Assembly (NCBI RefSeq): GCF_002208135.1
Contig: NZ_CP021646.1
Span: forward strand, 1,161,501-1,225,500
Reading direction: 5' to 3'
DNA: 64,000 nt
From: Pseudoalteromonas piscicida
GTDB lineage: Bacteria; Pseudomonadota; Gammaproteobacteria; Enterobacterales; Alteromonadaceae
Position 1 is the first letter of the stretch. Each line of letters starts with the position of its first letter. The position numbers were made by a program, and so were the translations under genes. Shown here in pieces: positions 1 to 10,090 of this stretch. The notes beneath the pieces were generated by a model. That model ran no database searches. It saw nothing but the letters and a program-made list of their open reading frames with translations, and was not told the origin of the DNA.

Positions 1-1439
1 TTTACCAAGAACAGGTAATGCAGATAGCGCAGGTGCTTGCAGGTTATAGCCTAGGCGGCGCTGACTTGCTTCGTCGTGCGATGGGTAAGAAAAAGCCAGA
101 AGAGATGGCGAAGCAACGTGCAACGTTTGAAGATGGTGCCAAAGATAATGGCGTCGAAGGCGAGCTTGCCATGAAAATCTTCGACTTGGTAGAGAAGTTC
201 GCGGGTTACGGCTTTAACAAATCACACTCCGCAGCTTACGCGTTAGTGTCGTATCAAACGCTGTGGATGAAGACCCATTTCCCTGCCGAGTTTATGGCGG
301 CGGTAATGTCTGCGGATATGGATAACACCGACAAAATCGTAACCTTGGTAGATGAATGCGAAAACATGAAGTTGACGCTGCTGCCACCAGATGTGAACGC
401 CGGTGTCTACAAATTTACTGTAAATCGCCAAGGCGAAATCGTCTACGGTATAGGCGCGATAAAAGGTGTGGGTGAAGGCCCAGTTGAAGCGATCCTTGAA
501 GCGCGAGCCGAAGGGGGAGAATTTAAAGATTTATTCGACTTCTGTGCGCGAGTTGACTTAAAGCGCCTAAATAAACGCGTGATTGAAAAGCTCATTTACG
601 CCGGAGCGCTTGATAAGCTTGGCCCAGACAGAGATCAGCCAGGGCGTGCGACTTTACTGGCAAGCTTAAAGGATGCCATGAAGTCAGCGGAGCAGCATCA
701 CAAAGCTGAATCACTTGGACAGAGTGACTTATTTGGTTTGCTTGCGGTTGAGCCTGAGGAAGTTGAGCAAGCCTTTATTAAAGCCACACCGCTTAGCGAT
801 AAAGAATGGTTAAATGGGGAAAAAGAAACCTTAGGTCTTTATCTAACGGGCCACCCAATTAACCAATACCGTAAAGAGTTAAAATATTATACCTCTGGTA
901 AGTTAGTTGACTTACAACCCGGTAATCGTGATACGGTAGCAACCGCGGCGGGATTGGTCATCAATGCACGTACCCTAATAAACAAAAAAGGAGCGCGTTG
1001 GGGACTTATCACTTTAGATGACAAAAGTGCCCGAATTGATGTACGCTTATTTCCTGAACAGTTTGAAATGTACCAAGAAATGCTGCAAATTAACCAAATC
1101 TTGGTAATATCTGGACAGGTCAGCTTTGATAACTTCTCTGGTGGCATTACAATGACCGCAAGAGAAATCTCTACCATTGCTCAGGCGCGAGAAAAGCGTA
1201 TTAGTGCAATAAAAATGACGCTAAATATGGCTCAAATTGACGCGAACTTCTTTGATAATTTCAAAAAAGTGCTAGAACCATATAAATTTGGAACGTGTCC
1301 AGTAAAAATTAAATATCAGCGTCCTGATGCATTAGCAGAGTTAACATTAGGAACACAATGGTGTGTGACGCCAAGTGATGAGCTTTTAACTCGTTTATCA
1401 CTGTTGGCGGCGCAGGAATTAGAATTAGAATTTAACTAA
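1..1439 (+). CDS. dnaE: DNA polymerase III alpha subunit, C-terminal part (partial at left edge)
   Basis: The reading frame is already open at base 3, so the gene starts outside the window and only the last ~479 codons are present. The opening residues ([10 protein letters not shown], then [18 protein letters not shown]) are the characteristic alpha-subunit fingers/helix-hairpin motif of bacterial replicative polymerase. Around residues 300-390 of the visible part is the OB-fold domain that binds single-stranded template. DnaE is the catalytic subunit of the DNA polymerase III holoenzyme and acts in the cytoplasm at the replication fork. accA follows after 16 bases in the same direction, the usual gammaproteobacterial dnaE-accA order. 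The reading frame is intact to the stop. Identification is secure. Confidence 0.97.
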   Translation, partial: YQEQVMQIAQVLAGYSLGGADLLRRAMGKKKPEEMAKQRATFEDGAKDNGVEGELAMKIFDLVEKFAGYGFNKSHSAAYALVSYQTLWMKTHFPAEFMAAVMSADMDNTDKIVTLVDECENMKLTLLPPDVNAGVYKFTVNRQGEIVYGIGAIKGVGEGPVEAILEARAEGGEFKDLFDFCARVDLKRLNKRVIEKLIYAGALDKLGPDRDQPGRATLLASLKDAMKSAEQHHKAESLGQSDLFGLLAVEPEEVEQAFIKATPLSDKEWLNGEKETLGLYLTGHPINQYRKELKYYTSGKLVDLQPGNRDTVATAAGLVINARTLINKKGARWGLITLDDKSARIDVRLFPEQFEMYQEMLQINQILVISGQVSFDNFSGGITMTAREISTIAQAREKRISAIKMTLNMAQIDANFFDNFKKVLEPYKFGTCPVKIKYQRPDALAELTLGTQWCVTPSDELLTRLSLLAAQELELEFN

Positions 1440-1455
1440 ACAGGTAGTTTAGAGC

Positions 1456-2412
1456 ATGAGCCTCAATTATCTTGAATTTGAACTTCCAATCGCTGAATTG
1501 GAAGCAAAAATCAAAGAATTACAAAACGTAAGCCGCTCTGGCGATTTAGATCTTAGCCTTGAAGAAGAGATCAGCCGCTTAAAAGACAAAAATGTTGAGC
1601 TAACCAAGAAAATTTTCGATGGTTTAGGTACTTGGCAGGTGTCTCAGTTAGCGCGTCATCCGCTTCGTCCATATACTCGCGATTATATTGAACGCATTTT
1701 TACCGAGTTTGACGAGTTCGCGGGCGACCGCACTTTTGCTAACGATCCGGCTATTCTTGGTGGTGTTGCACGTCTTGACGACAAGCCAGTAATGATTATC
1801 GGTCAGCAAAAAGGTCGTGATACTGCTGAAAAAATCAAGCGTAACTTTGGTATGCCAAAGCCGGAAGGTTACCGTAAAGCATTACGCTTAATGGAAATGG
1901 CTGAACGCTTTAAGATGCCAATCATTACCTTTATCGACACACCGGGAGCCTATCCGGGTGTAGGTGCTGAAGAACGCGGTCAAAGTGAAGCGATTGCACG
2001 TAACCTTAAGGTGATGGCAGCGCTCAAAGTGCCAACCATTTGTACCGTAATTGGTGAAGGCGGCTCTGGTGGTGCATTGGCTATCGGGGTAGGTGACAGA
2101 GTAAACATGCTGCAATACAGTACATACTCAGTCATTTCACCTGAAGGTTGTGCTTCTATTCTTTGGAAGAGTGCAGACAAAGCTTCACTTGCAGCAGAAG
2201 CAATGGGTGTATCAGCCTCTCGCGTAAAAGAGCTGGACCTTATCAATAACATCATCGAAGAGCCACTAGGTGGTGCGCACCGCAACTACGATGCGATGGC
2301 GAAAAACCTAAAAGTGCAGCTTAAACGTGACTTGGCTGATCTTGAAGCGCTAGGCACCGAAGAGATGTTAGATCAGCGCTATAAGCGCCTGATGTCATTT
2401 GGTTATTGTTAA
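1456..2412 (+). CDS. accA: Acetyl-CoA carboxylase carboxyltransferase subunit alpha
   Basis: This 318-residue protein has the full length of AccA. It opens with MSLNYLEFE and carries the carboxyltransferase core, including [19 protein letters not shown] near residue 155 and the glycine-rich [15 protein letters not shown] near residue 200, which form the acyl-CoA/biotin site. With AccD it transfers the carboxyl group from carboxybiotin to acetyl-CoA, giving malonyl-CoA for fatty-acid synthesis in the cytoplasm. It lies 16 bases after dnaE and is probably cotranscribed with it. A strong intrinsic terminator follows at 2455-2483. There is nothing unusual about the gene and identification is secure. 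Confidence 0.98.
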   Translation: MSLNYLEFELPIAELEAKIKELQNVSRSGDLDLSLEEEISRLKDKNVELTKKIFDGLGTWQVSQLARHPLRPYTRDYIERIFTEFDEFAGDRTFANDPAILGGVARLDDKPVMIIGQQKGRDTAEKIKRNFGMPKPEGYRKALRLMEMAERFKMPIITFIDTPGAYPGVGAEERGQSEAIARNLKVMAALKVPTICTVIGEGGSGGALAIGVGDRVNMLQYSTYSVISPEGCASILWKSADKASLAAEAMGVSASRVKELDLINNIIEEPLGGAHRNYDAMAKNLKVQLKRDLADLEALGTEEMLDQRYKRLMSFGYC

Positions 2413-2454
2413 TACGGGTTTCTTCTCGTATTGATATCAATGCTAATTTAAGTT

Positions 2455-2483
2455 AAAAAGCCGCTATATGAGCGGCTTTTTTA
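2455..2483 (+). terminator. Intrinsic terminator after accA
   Basis: The hairpin AAAGCCGC-TATAT-GAGCGGCTTT, with GCCGC pairing to GCGGC, is followed by a run of T. It ends the dnaE-accA transcript 43 bases after the accA stop and lies just before the tilS start at 2499. A TTG start at 2484 for tilS would fall directly against the T tract, which favours the ATG at 2499. Confidence 0.85.
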
Positions 2484-2498
2484 TTGATTGTAGAAAAC

Positions 2499-3806
2499 AT
2501 GATTAATAGTCGGGTTTACCAACAACTAGAGCGAAGTGTAAAGGTATTGAGCTCCAGCCTTGACGTCAAAGGGTTATGTATTGCCTTATCTGGCGGTGTA
2601 GACTCTGTGGTGTTGCTCCATCTTTGTCGGGTATATGCAGAAAAGCATGACGTTACACTCCAAGCGATTTATGTTAATCATGGCTTATCACAGCACGCTA
2701 CGCACTGGCAGCAATTTTGCCAATCGCTTTGCGAAACGCTCAATGTTCCCTTCGTTGCAAAACAGGTTTCTATCACTCGGAAAACCCGTACTAGCCTTGA
2801 AGCCCAAGCGCGCGAAGCTCGCTTTCAAGCATTAGATGAAGCGGCCAAAGCCGGTTACGCAATTGTGCTTGGGCAACATGCCGATGACCAAGTCGAAACG
2901 TTCTTACTGAGATTAAAGCGTGGCTCTGGGTTACTCGGGCTCGGTGCGATGAGAGCGACAACTCAGCTGCCATCAGGGCGATATTGTATTCGTCCGCTAC
3001 TTGCCGTTAATCGCTGCGACATTGAAGCATTTGCACTTCAGTTTGGCCTTGAGCATATTACGGATGAATCCAACGCAGACGATGCGTTTGAGCGTAACTT
3101 TTTGCGTAATCAAGTGATCCCGTTACTTAAATCTCGATTCAATGGTTTTGTAGGTAGCACGCTACGCAGTATAGATATTTTGCAGCGCCAGCAAGCCATT
3201 ATTGACGAAGTCAGTGAAGAAGATTTGCAAAAGTGTCGTTGCCAAGCGGCGCTAAATATCGTGGCTTTACAACAGCTTTCTGATGCGAGAAGAGATAATG
3301 TCATCAGACTTTGGCTATCAAAACAGGGCGTTGATATGCCGAGCCAAAAGCAACTTGATGAAATTGTACAGCAGGCCTTTTCATCACGCCAAGACAGTCA
3401 ACTTGAAATGCGTTTTAAACAAGGCGCGGTCAGGCGTTATCGTGATGCACTTTATTGGGTAACGAAAAATCGCCAAAAGCATGACATTGAGGCCGTTAAC
3501 CTTAACGAACTCAGTGGGCAAAGTACACCTGTCGCTATACAAACAGGCAAGGGGATCCGCAGGCCTTTCGCGGACGAAATTGTTAGTATTCGTTACGGCA
3601 GACTTAAAGATAGAATCAAACCACAGAGTAAGCCTGGCTCTAATACCTTGAAACATTGGCTAAAAGATTTACACATTCCAAGCTGGGAGCGTGATTCTAT
3701 TGCAGTTGTTTATTACAATGACACACCGGTTGCGGTGAACGGACTGTTTGTGAGTGCCGAACACGCAAAAGACAATGGCATTATTTGGGTAGTAAAAGAT
3801 GACTGA
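2499..3806 (+). CDS. tilS: tRNA(Ile)-lysidine synthetase
   Basis: The protein has about 435 residues and carries the N-type ATP-pyrophosphatase P-loop motif LSGGVDSVVLLHL near residue 32. HADDQVETFLLRLKRGSG follows near residue 125, and the C-terminal TilS substrate-binding domain (PWERDSI-like region, here IPSWERDSIAVVY) near residue 390. TilS converts cytidine 34 of the CAU-anticodon tRNA-Ile to lysidine using ATP and lysine, so that it decodes AUA. The ATG at 2499 is preferred to an upstream TTG at 2484, which abuts the accA terminator. accA-tilS adjacency is common in gammaproteobacteria. The stop overlaps the start of the next gene, suggesting translational coupling. Confidence 0.94.
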   Translation: MINSRVYQQLERSVKVLSSSLDVKGLCIALSGGVDSVVLLHLCRVYAEKHDVTLQAIYVNHGLSQHATHWQQFCQSLCETLNVPFVAKQVSITRKTRTSLEAQAREARFQALDEAAKAGYAIVLGQHADDQVETFLLRLKRGSGLLGLGAMRATTQLPSGRYCIRPLLAVNRCDIEAFALQFGLEHITDESNADDAFERNFLRNQVIPLLKSRFNGFVGSTLRSIDILQRQQAIIDEVSEEDLQKCRCQAALNIVALQQLSDARRDNVIRLWLSKQGVDMPSQKQLDEIVQQAFSSRQDSQLEMRFKQGAVRRYRDALYWVTKNRQKHDIEAVNLNELSGQSTPVAIQTGKGIRRPFADEIVSIRYGRLKDRIKPQSKPGSNTLKHWLKDLHIPSWERDSIAVVYYNDTPVAVNGLFVSAEHAKDNGIIWVVKDD

Positions 3807-4146
3807 AAGTAAAAAGATTGGCCAGCAGTTAGCACGAAAAGCGCCTTACGCGGTAGCATTTACTGTGGCGGTGTTTATCGTGTTATTTATATCCAGCGAA
3901 GTCGTGTGGCTGAATCAAGTATTTGCTTCTGCATCTGGCATTATCAGTATCGTGTTTTTACTATTGTATTGGCACGGTAAAGGAGGAATGTATTTTATTC
4001 TTGGTTTGCTTGCGCCAATGCTTGCGGTGATGTTTTCAGAGTTACCCGATTTCCTTGCGCTTGCATGGGTAATAAATGGATTTTTTAACGGCGCGGCACT
4101 GACCCTAATGGCGTACCTTTACTTAGGAAAAGGAGCTCAGCGTTAA
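3799..4146 (+). CDS. Small three-helix inner-membrane protein, unknown function
   Basis: This 115-residue product has about four hydrophobic stretches: residues ~18-38, 42-60, 66-82 and 88-108. A short basic N-terminus (TESKKIGQQLARKAP) indicates an integral inner-membrane protein. The start overlaps the last codons of tilS (ATGACTGA), so the two are probably translationally coupled. I do not recognise a named family and there are no catalytic motifs. The overlap, the intact frame and the hydrophobic pattern support a real gene, but the function is unknown. Confidence 0.7.
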   Translation: MTESKKIGQQLARKAPYAVAFTVAVFIVLFISSEVVWLNQVFASASGIISIVFLLLYWHGKGGMYFILGLLAPMLAVMFSELPDFLALAWVINGFFNGAALTLMAYLYLGKGAQR

Positions 4147-4179
4147 CGCATAACGCCGAGCAAAGGGGAAGTGGTCTTT

Positions 4180-5076
4180 TTAGACTGCGCGTGCGCAGTT
4201 TCGTCCGGCTGCTTTGGCGCGGTATAAGCCGCTATCCGAACGAGCAAATATATTGTCGGCAGTATCATGGCTTGATGCCAGCGTAAAGCCAATGCTCGTG
4301 GTCACCGTATATTTAGCCAACATGCTCGACTTTCTTACGGCTTCCATAATTCTTTCTGCAATTACTTTGTTGGTCGTGAACGCTGGGTCGTCAATTAAAA
4401 TGGCAAACTCATCGCCACCGAATCTAAATACTGAATCAGTTGCGCGCGTTGAGGTTTGCAAAATGCGCGAAAACTCAACCAGTACTTCATCACCCGCTTT
4501 ATGACCATGAACATCATTCACTTGCTTAAAGTTGTCTAAATCTAAAAGCATTAGGCTGAAATTGCGATGTTGACGACGGCAGCGCTCGAGCTTCTCATCT
4601 AGGTTGTCAGTAAATTGACTACGATTATAAAGTCCTGTGAGTGAATCCTTGGTTGCTAATTGCAATACTCGGTTGTACATCAGGGCATTACGCATTGGGT
4701 AAATTAGACACGCGTGTAATTTTGACAATTTTGCCTTGATAGCTTCACTAAATGGAAACTCACTGAAATATACCAGCTGGCCTAAGTGCTCTTTTTCAAG
4801 CTCAAGATCAAACGTGCTAGCCGGAAATTGACTATCGCTGTCTTTCATCTGAAAGACGCCAAAGCTACAGTGGAACTGGAGTCCCGAGATTTTTGAAATT
4901 CTTGCCACATGTTCCGCATAAATAGTTAACAGCTCTTCAATGTCTAGCGTTGTCTGAAGTTTGTCGACTAATCGTGCATAGTGTTCGCCGCCTTGCGTAC
5001 TATACTGTTCGGAATTGAACGGCAAGTAATCGCCTCTGGTCGGCAACCTTTGTGTCAAAATATGGACATTTTCCAT
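4180..5076 (-). CDS. Diguanylate cyclase with N-terminal sensor domain
   Basis: The 298-residue soluble protein ends in a GGDEF domain. The signature FRFGGDEFAIL lies near residue 218 and is intact. An RATD inhibitory-site motif precedes it by five residues, so the enzyme is probably active and subject to product inhibition by c-di-GMP. The N-terminal ~130 residues look like a GAF-type sensor (residues 30-130, with cysteines and alternating beta/alpha pattern), but I cannot name the ligand. It would make cyclic di-GMP from two GTP and so influence motility and biofilm choices. The start at 5076 is chosen because AAGGGGAAG precedes it at good spacing; an upstream in-frame ATG at 5100 lacks that. 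It is convergent with the tilS operon. Confidence 0.9.
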   Translation of the reverse strand: MENVHILTQRLPTRGDYLPFNSEQYSTQGGEHYARLVDKLQTTLDIEELLTIYAEHVARISKISGLQFHCSFGVFQMKDSDSQFPASTFDLELEKEHLGQLVYFSEFPFSEAIKAKLSKLHACLIYPMRNALMYNRVLQLATKDSLTGLYNRSQFTDNLDEKLERCRRQHRNFSLMLLDLDNFKQVNDVHGHKAGDEVLVEFSRILQTSTRATDSVFRFGGDEFAILIDDPAFTTNKVIAERIMEAVRKSSMLAKYTVTTSIGFTLASSHDTADNIFARSDSGLYRAKAAGRNCARAV

Positions 5077-5229
5077 ATTTCTTCCCCTTAAATACAACAA
5101 TACATGATTACTATGCGAACTTTATGCCAAAAATTTAAACTGGCTTAAAAACAAACGCTTGCTATATTTAAAAGAAAGAAAAAGAAATCCACCTTAATTC
5201 CCCGTCAACTTTTTCGCTCAGGAGGCAGA

Positions 5230-7200
5230 TTGCAAAGTATCTTCGCGCAGGTTTTTGCCTTGCTATTGTGTGCTGTGATTTTGGTCTGGTCCTTTAAGCG
5301 GATTGGCTTGCCGCCTATTCTTGCGTATTTACTCACAGGGGTAATCGCGGGCAGCCACGGCATTGGTTGGATGAGCGACAGCCAAGAGATTCACTTTATG
5401 GCCGAGCTTGGTATTGTGTTCTTACTGTTCAGTTTAGGGCTTGAATTTTCCGTGCCAAAATTAATGGCAATGCGAAATGTGGTATTCGGTTTAGGAAGTT
5501 TGCAGGTCATCGTGACCACAATTATCGGTATGCTGGTGTTGCGATTTATGCAATACGAGTGGGTGGGGGCATTTGTTATAGCGAGTCTCATTGCACTCTC
5601 TTCTACGGCGGTTGTGGTTAAATTATTAAAAGAGCTTGGCATGCTCAACACGCGCCATGGTCAGCTCGGTATTGGCATGTTGTTATTTCAAGATATCGCC
5701 GTTGTGCCGCTCCTTATCGCGTTTCCGCTTATTTCTTCCGCTAGCAACTCGGAGTTGGCATCTGCGCTGCTATTCGCATTTGCCAAAGGTGCGGTTGTGT
5801 GTCTGGTATTATGGGCGATAGGTAAGTGGTTACTACCAAAAATATTTAACGAAATAGCGATGGTAAGAACGGACGAGTTGTTCGTCTTGTCTACATTGGT
5901 TGTTGCCCTGTGCGCAGGCTCGCTAACTTATTCGTTTGGGCTCTCTATGGCGCTCGGCGCATTTTTAGCGGGCATGATGTTGGGTGAAAGCCAATATCGG
6001 CATCAGCTCGAAGCCGAAATCAGACCTTTTAGAGATATTCTGATGGGGCTATTTTTTGTCACAGTGGGTATGCAGTTGGATATTCCTTATGTGCTCGACC
6101 AGTTTATTTATATTGTTGCAGCACTTGCAGTCGTGCTTGTGATCAAAATGTTGATTATTGTTGCTATTGCACAGTTAATGGGGGAGCGTAAAAAAGATGC
6201 ATGGGGCGCGGGTATTTTGATCTGGCAAATGGGGGAGTTCGGCTTTGTATTAGTTGCTTTGGCTAATAAGCACCAGTTGCTAGACAAAAACGAAGTGTCT
6301 TTTTTAATTACGCTCGGCGTACTATCTATGGCGTTAACGCCTTATCTCATCAGTAAGACTGCTTATATCATCAATATCTTAGGGATAGAAAAAGATTGGC
6401 AACCCGAAGCGCCAAGTGGTTATAACGCAGCTGATTTAAAAGATCATGTTGTGATTTTTGGCTACGCTCGTGTGGGTCAAACTATCGCACGATTTTTACG
6501 TCCAGAAGCTATTCCTTATATTGCGGTAGAGCGCAACCCGCAAATTGTACAAGACGCACAAATTGCTGGTGAGCCTGTATTATTTGGTCATGCAGCACAA
6601 AAAACGCTGTTAAAGTCAGCGAATATTGATAAAGCACGCTTGGTTATTATTACTTTTGATGACTTTGAGCAGACGCAAGTGGTTGTTGACGCCATTCGTC
6701 GACGTACTCACGAAGTGAAGATCCTAGTACGAATGAAAGATGACAGCTATATGGAGCAATTAAAAGCGATGGGTGTCGCAGAAGTCGTGCCAGAAACCTT
6801 AGAAGCAAGTTTGATGCTGGTTTCTCATGTGCTTTATATGTCTGGCGTACCCATGCGAAGGATTTTCCGTCGCGTCAGTAAAGAGCGAGAAAATCGTTAT
6901 CCGTATTTACATGGTTTCTTTGCCGGAGACAGCGGCGACTTGCATGAAGTAAAAGGCGAGCGATTAGAGTATTTGCATGCCATCGCCTTACCTGATAACG
7001 CTTTTGCTGTTAACAAGTCAATCGCCGAGCTTGAACTCAACGTTAAGCGCGTTGACATTACGGCGCTAAGACGCGACGGCGAAGAAATTGCTCAACCAGC
7101 TGAGCAAACCGTTTTACGCGTTAACGATGTGTTGCTGTTAAAGGGTAAACCCCGCCGCGTTGAACGTGCGGAACAGTTTTTACTCGACGGCCTTCCGTAA
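5230..7200 (+). CDS. CPA2-family cation:proton antiporter with RCK domain (KefB/YbaL type)
   Basis: The 656-residue protein has a CPA2 membrane domain of about twelve helices (residues 1-380), with the family motif FLLFSLGLEFS near residue 63 and GAFLAGMMLGES near residue 245. A TrkA-N Rossmann domain follows (HVVIFGYARVGQ, residues ~404-520), then a TrkA-C domain near residues 570-650. This is the layout of glutathione- or nucleotide-gated potassium efflux/K+:H+ antiporters such as KefB, KefC and YbaL; the exact ligand and ion cannot be told from sequence. The start is a TTG at 5230, supported by a strong AGGAGG seven bases upstream. It is transcribed away from the diguanylate cyclase gene. 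Confidence 0.9.
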   Translation: MQSIFAQVFALLLCAVILVWSFKRIGLPPILAYLLTGVIAGSHGIGWMSDSQEIHFMAELGIVFLLFSLGLEFSVPKLMAMRNVVFGLGSLQVIVTTIIGMLVLRFMQYEWVGAFVIASLIALSSTAVVVKLLKELGMLNTRHGQLGIGMLLFQDIAVVPLLIAFPLISSASNSELASALLFAFAKGAVVCLVLWAIGKWLLPKIFNEIAMVRTDELFVLSTLVVALCAGSLTYSFGLSMALGAFLAGMMLGESQYRHQLEAEIRPFRDILMGLFFVTVGMQLDIPYVLDQFIYIVAALAVVLVIKMLIIVAIAQLMGERKKDAWGAGILIWQMGEFGFVLVALANKHQLLDKNEVSFLITLGVLSMALTPYLISKTAYIINILGIEKDWQPEAPSGYNAADLKDHVVIFGYARVGQTIARFLRPEAIPYIAVERNPQIVQDAQIAGEPVLFGHAAQKTLLKSANIDKARLVIITFDDFEQTQVVVDAIRRRTHEVKILVRMKDDSYMEQLKAMGVAEVVPETLEASLMLVSHVLYMSGVPMRRIFRRVSKERENRYPYLHGFFAGDSGDLHEVKGERLEYLHAIALPDNAFAVNKSIAELELNVKRVDITALRRDGEEIAQPAEQTVLRVNDVLLLKGKPRRVERAEQFLLDGLP

Positions 7201-7230
7201 TAAGGTTTCTTAAATCTATATCTTTTTAAC

Positions 7231-7877
7231 AGATCGCCGCGTAAAGCGTCTCCTACAATATGAAGTAGGAGCAGGTTTACCCTGCGATCTTGTGTGTGAT
7301 TTTTGTTGTCACAGATCGCCGCGTAAAGCGTCTCCTACAACACGGAGTAGGAGCAGGTTTACCCTGCGATCTTGTGTGTGATTTTTGTTGTCACAGATCG
7401 CCGCGTAAAGCGTCTCCTACAATATGAAGTAGGAGCAGGTTTACCCTGCGATCTTGTGTGTGGTTTTTGTTGTTACTGATCGCCGAGTAAAGCGTCTCCT
7501 ACAACACGGAGTAGGAGCAGGTTCATTCTGCGATCTTGTGTGTGGTTTTTGTTGTTACTGATCGCCGCGTAAAGCGTCTCCTACAACACGGAGTAGGAGT
7601 AGGAGTAGGAGCAGGTTCACCCTGTGATCTCGAGTGTTGTTTTTGTTGTTACTGCTCGCCGCGTAAAGCGTCTCCTACAACACGGAGTAGGAGCAGGTTC
7701 ACCCTGCGATCTCGTGTGTGGTTTTTGTTGTCACAGGTCGCCGCATAAAGCGTCTCCTACAACACGGAGTAGGAGCAGGTTCACCCTGCGATCTCGTGTG
7801 TTGTTTTTGTTGCTACTGCTCGCCGCGTAAAGCGTCTCCTACAATATGAAGTAGGAGCAGGTTCCCCCTGCGCTCTT
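7231..7877 (+). repeat. Tandem array of eight 82-bp REP/BIME-like units
   Basis: Units begin at 7231, 7313, 7395, 7477, 7559, 7653, 7735 and 7817: a strict 82-bp period, with one unit lengthened by 12 bases through local duplication of TAGGAG. Each unit holds a nested imperfect palindrome. AGATCGC at one end pairs with GCGATCT at the other, and CTCCTAC pairs with GTAGGAG in the middle, separated by AATATGAA or AACACGGA. A ~20-base linker rich in T and G follows. Two head-to-head REP-like hairpins (CGCGTAAAGCG and GCAGGTTTACCCTGC) give a BIME-like structure. Short open frames inside are repeat artefacts. The same unit recurs at 11310-11533. Confidence 0.9.
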
Positions 7878-7884
7878 GCTCTAT

Positions 7885-9975
7885 CTATGTACCTTGATCA
7901 TCAGGTGAATTAAATGACACGATATGCTTTTGCAACAAATGCATTTGAGTAAACAAAAAGGTTTCACCGTTAAAATCTGCCAAGTAACGGCTGTTACTGG
8001 GTACATTTGCAAGGCGTTGATATATCTTTTTACTGAGATGATAAGACCATAGTTGGTTGTCGTTGTTTACGCCGTACAATATACCGTCTTTATAAACAGC
8101 AAATGGCTGAGCTAACTGAGTGCGTAACTCATAGATCTCAGTCGGTACGGGAACTGTGTTTGTGTTAACAAGCCAAAAACGCTGACTCATATCTTGATAA
8201 AGAAAATGTTCACTATCTACTTGCGCGGCCCAAACTACATTTTCAGAAACAATGAGCGAGGATTCTTTGGTATCTTTGTTAAGAATGTAAAGCCCAGCAT
8301 TTCCATTCTCCCTTGCTGTGACCAATAACGTTGTTGGCGTTAGCCACTGCAGGACAGAATCAATGGCAAGCGAATTAGAAATGAGGGTTTTCTCACCATT
8401 TAAAGACCACAACGTGAGTCCTTGTTGTGTTGTCCCTGCTATCGCATTACCCGTAGGAGACCACACAATTCGTTTGCTGATATTGTCTTGCTGTGAATCG
8501 GTAAGCTGTGAAACATCTTGGTCATTGTAAAGCCATAATTGCCTTGAGCCGGTACGTGTAGATGTAAAAGCAATATGATCACCATGAGGTTGAAACTGTG
8601 GGTTGTCTTCCCTCATTGTTGTTCTGGCAATCTTAGCTGTCGTAGCGGTTTGGTGATTTCGTATTTGAGCAAGACTTAAGGTAAAAATATCGGTATCGGC
8701 ATTTATCTGTGTCGCTAAAATCTGTTTTCCATCAGCTGAAAAAGAAGCCTCTCTTAGATTCTTTCTACCCCCAGTATCAAGTGCAACCATTCTCCCGTTG
8801 GTTTCCAGTTTATAAAGTCCGTTGGTCGTCGATGCGAGCAAATACTCGCCGCTTGGGTGGTAACTGACTTCAATTGGCTGCAATGGTGACAATTCGTGCG
8901 GTAGTACTATCTTTGCCGTGACCGTTGGCGTCTTATCGGGATTGTAAATATTCAGGTGATGAGAGTTGTGCTCATCAATGCTTACCATGGCGAAAACATT
9001 TTGATTTGCAAGGTAGTCAAGAGTGTAGTTTTCAAAGTTTGGCAAATACTCGGTAGTGCGGCTTTTTCTTGTTTTTAAATCAAAAAGGTAGGGCACTGCT
9101 TGTTTAGGACGCAAATGAGATAAGTAACTTATCTCGCCGTTTTTCATCCAATTTGCACGCCACATGGGCTTTTCTTGGCAAGCGATAACGGCATGTGGAT
9201 TTTGTGGTGAGTTGATTGCGGTATCGACATCTAGTGTGTTTAAAGACCAGCAAAAGGAAGATGTCTCTTGAGCCTTGCAATGACTCCGTTCGGTAAAAGT
9301 TAGTTGCTTTGCGTCGTGTGACCAACTTGGTTTTCCGTACACGCCTTGGCGAGCGGTTAAGCGAGAGGTGTTGTGCGAGGCTAGATTTTTTACCCAAAGC
9401 TGACTATGGCAATTATCGCTAAAGCGCTGAAAAACAATCCATTGGCCATCAGGTGAGTAGCTGGCATTTGCATCCCATGCGTCACTTGTGGTCATTGGAG
9501 TAAAAGTAGGTTGAATAGGTACTCTGGGGTTGGTCTCTGGTTGAATTATAACCGTAAAGAGATAAGCCGTGATAACTATGGCTAGGGCCGCTACACCAAG
9601 TTTTGCAGCGCGTGGGCGAGATTTTTGGGTCGCTTTATGCGCGATCGGCTTATCGCTTGTCGACGTAACGGGTGCCTCTAAACTATAGCCTTTTTTACTG
9701 TGCGTTTTTATAAACTCTAACTCACTATCAGCATATTTGAATACTTGGCGGATTTGGAAAATGCAGCGCTGCAATGTATTTGGAGAAACAACTCTGTCGT
9801 GCCAAACGGTGTTAAGTAGTTGCTCAAAGCTCACCACTTCTCCTGGTTGTTTTGCCAACTCACAAAGTACCGCAATTGCTTTAGGGGGGAGCGCAAATGT
9901 CTGTTGGTCGATAACAATATGATTGCGGTTTACATCCACAAGGTGCTCTGCAATCAAAAACTGCTTTAATTCCAT
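7885..9975 (-). CDS. CadC-like membrane transcriptional regulator with C-terminal TolB-type beta-propeller
   Basis: The 696-residue product has an N-terminal OmpR/PhoB-type winged helix (residues ~8-105, including PKAIAVLCELAKQPGEVVS and SPNTLQRCIFQIRQVF). A single transmembrane helix lies near residues 124-146. The large periplasmic part carries repeated WD40/PD40-like blades with SPDGQWIVF and FQPHGDHIAF motifs (residues ~160-680). It is expected to sit in the inner membrane, sense a periplasmic signal through the propeller and bind DNA on the cytoplasmic side without phosphorylation, like CadC or ToxR. It is divergent from the esterase gene at 10091. Three 11-bp direct repeats lie between the two genes and are its likely binding site. 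Confidence 0.85.
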   Translation of the reverse strand: MELKQFLIAEHLVDVNRNHIVIDQQTFALPPKAIAVLCELAKQPGEVVSFEQLLNTVWHDRVVSPNTLQRCIFQIRQVFKYADSELEFIKTHSKKGYSLEAPVTSTSDKPIAHKATQKSRPRAAKLGVAALAIVITAYLFTVIIQPETNPRVPIQPTFTPMTTSDAWDANASYSPDGQWIVFQRFSDNCHSQLWVKNLASHNTSRLTARQGVYGKPSWSHDAKQLTFTERSHCKAQETSSFCWSLNTLDVDTAINSPQNPHAVIACQEKPMWRANWMKNGEISYLSHLRPKQAVPYLFDLKTRKSRTTEYLPNFENYTLDYLANQNVFAMVSIDEHNSHHLNIYNPDKTPTVTAKIVLPHELSPLQPIEVSYHPSGEYLLASTTNGLYKLETNGRMVALDTGGRKNLREASFSADGKQILATQINADTDIFTLSLAQIRNHQTATTAKIARTTMREDNPQFQPHGDHIAFTSTRTGSRQLWLYNDQDVSQLTDSQQDNISKRIVWSPTGNAIAGTTQQGLTLWSLNGEKTLISNSLAIDSVLQWLTPTTLLVTARENGNAGLYILNKDTKESSLIVSENVVWAAQVDSEHFLYQDMSQRFWLVNTNTVPVPTEIYELRTQLAQPFAVYKDGILYGVNNDNQLWSYHLSKKIYQRLANVPSNSRYLADFNGETFLFTQMHLLQKHIVSFNSPDDQGT

Positions 9976-9989
9976 TTTAAAATTCTTTT

Positions 9990-10021
9990 TTCAGCGAATT
10001 ATCAGCGAAAAATCAGCAAAC
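9990..10021. promoter_or_regulatory. Three 11-bp direct repeats, probable winged-helix regulator binding site
   Basis: TCAGCG/TCAGCG/TCAGCA occur at 9991, 10002 and 10013, an exact 11-bp period, each followed by AA or AAA. Phased direct repeats near one helical turn are typical of OmpR-family winged-helix binding. They lie between the divergent regulator (start 9975) and esterase (start 10091), so autoregulation and control of the esterase are both plausible (inference). Confidence 0.55.
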
Positions 10022-10090
10022 TTTGCTGTTTTATCGCCCTGTTTTTTTCTAATGTAACACACTGATAAAAATAAACTAAAAAGGAAAGTC

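Noticed and set aside
7536..7830. Two open frames of about 70 codons
   Set aside because: They lie entirely inside the tandem REP-like array and owe their openness to the repeat; composition is repetitive and no ribosome binding site fits.
7231..7877. CRISPR array
   Set aside because: The period is a constant 82 bp, but the whole unit including the linker is conserved. There are no variable spacers and no cas genes.
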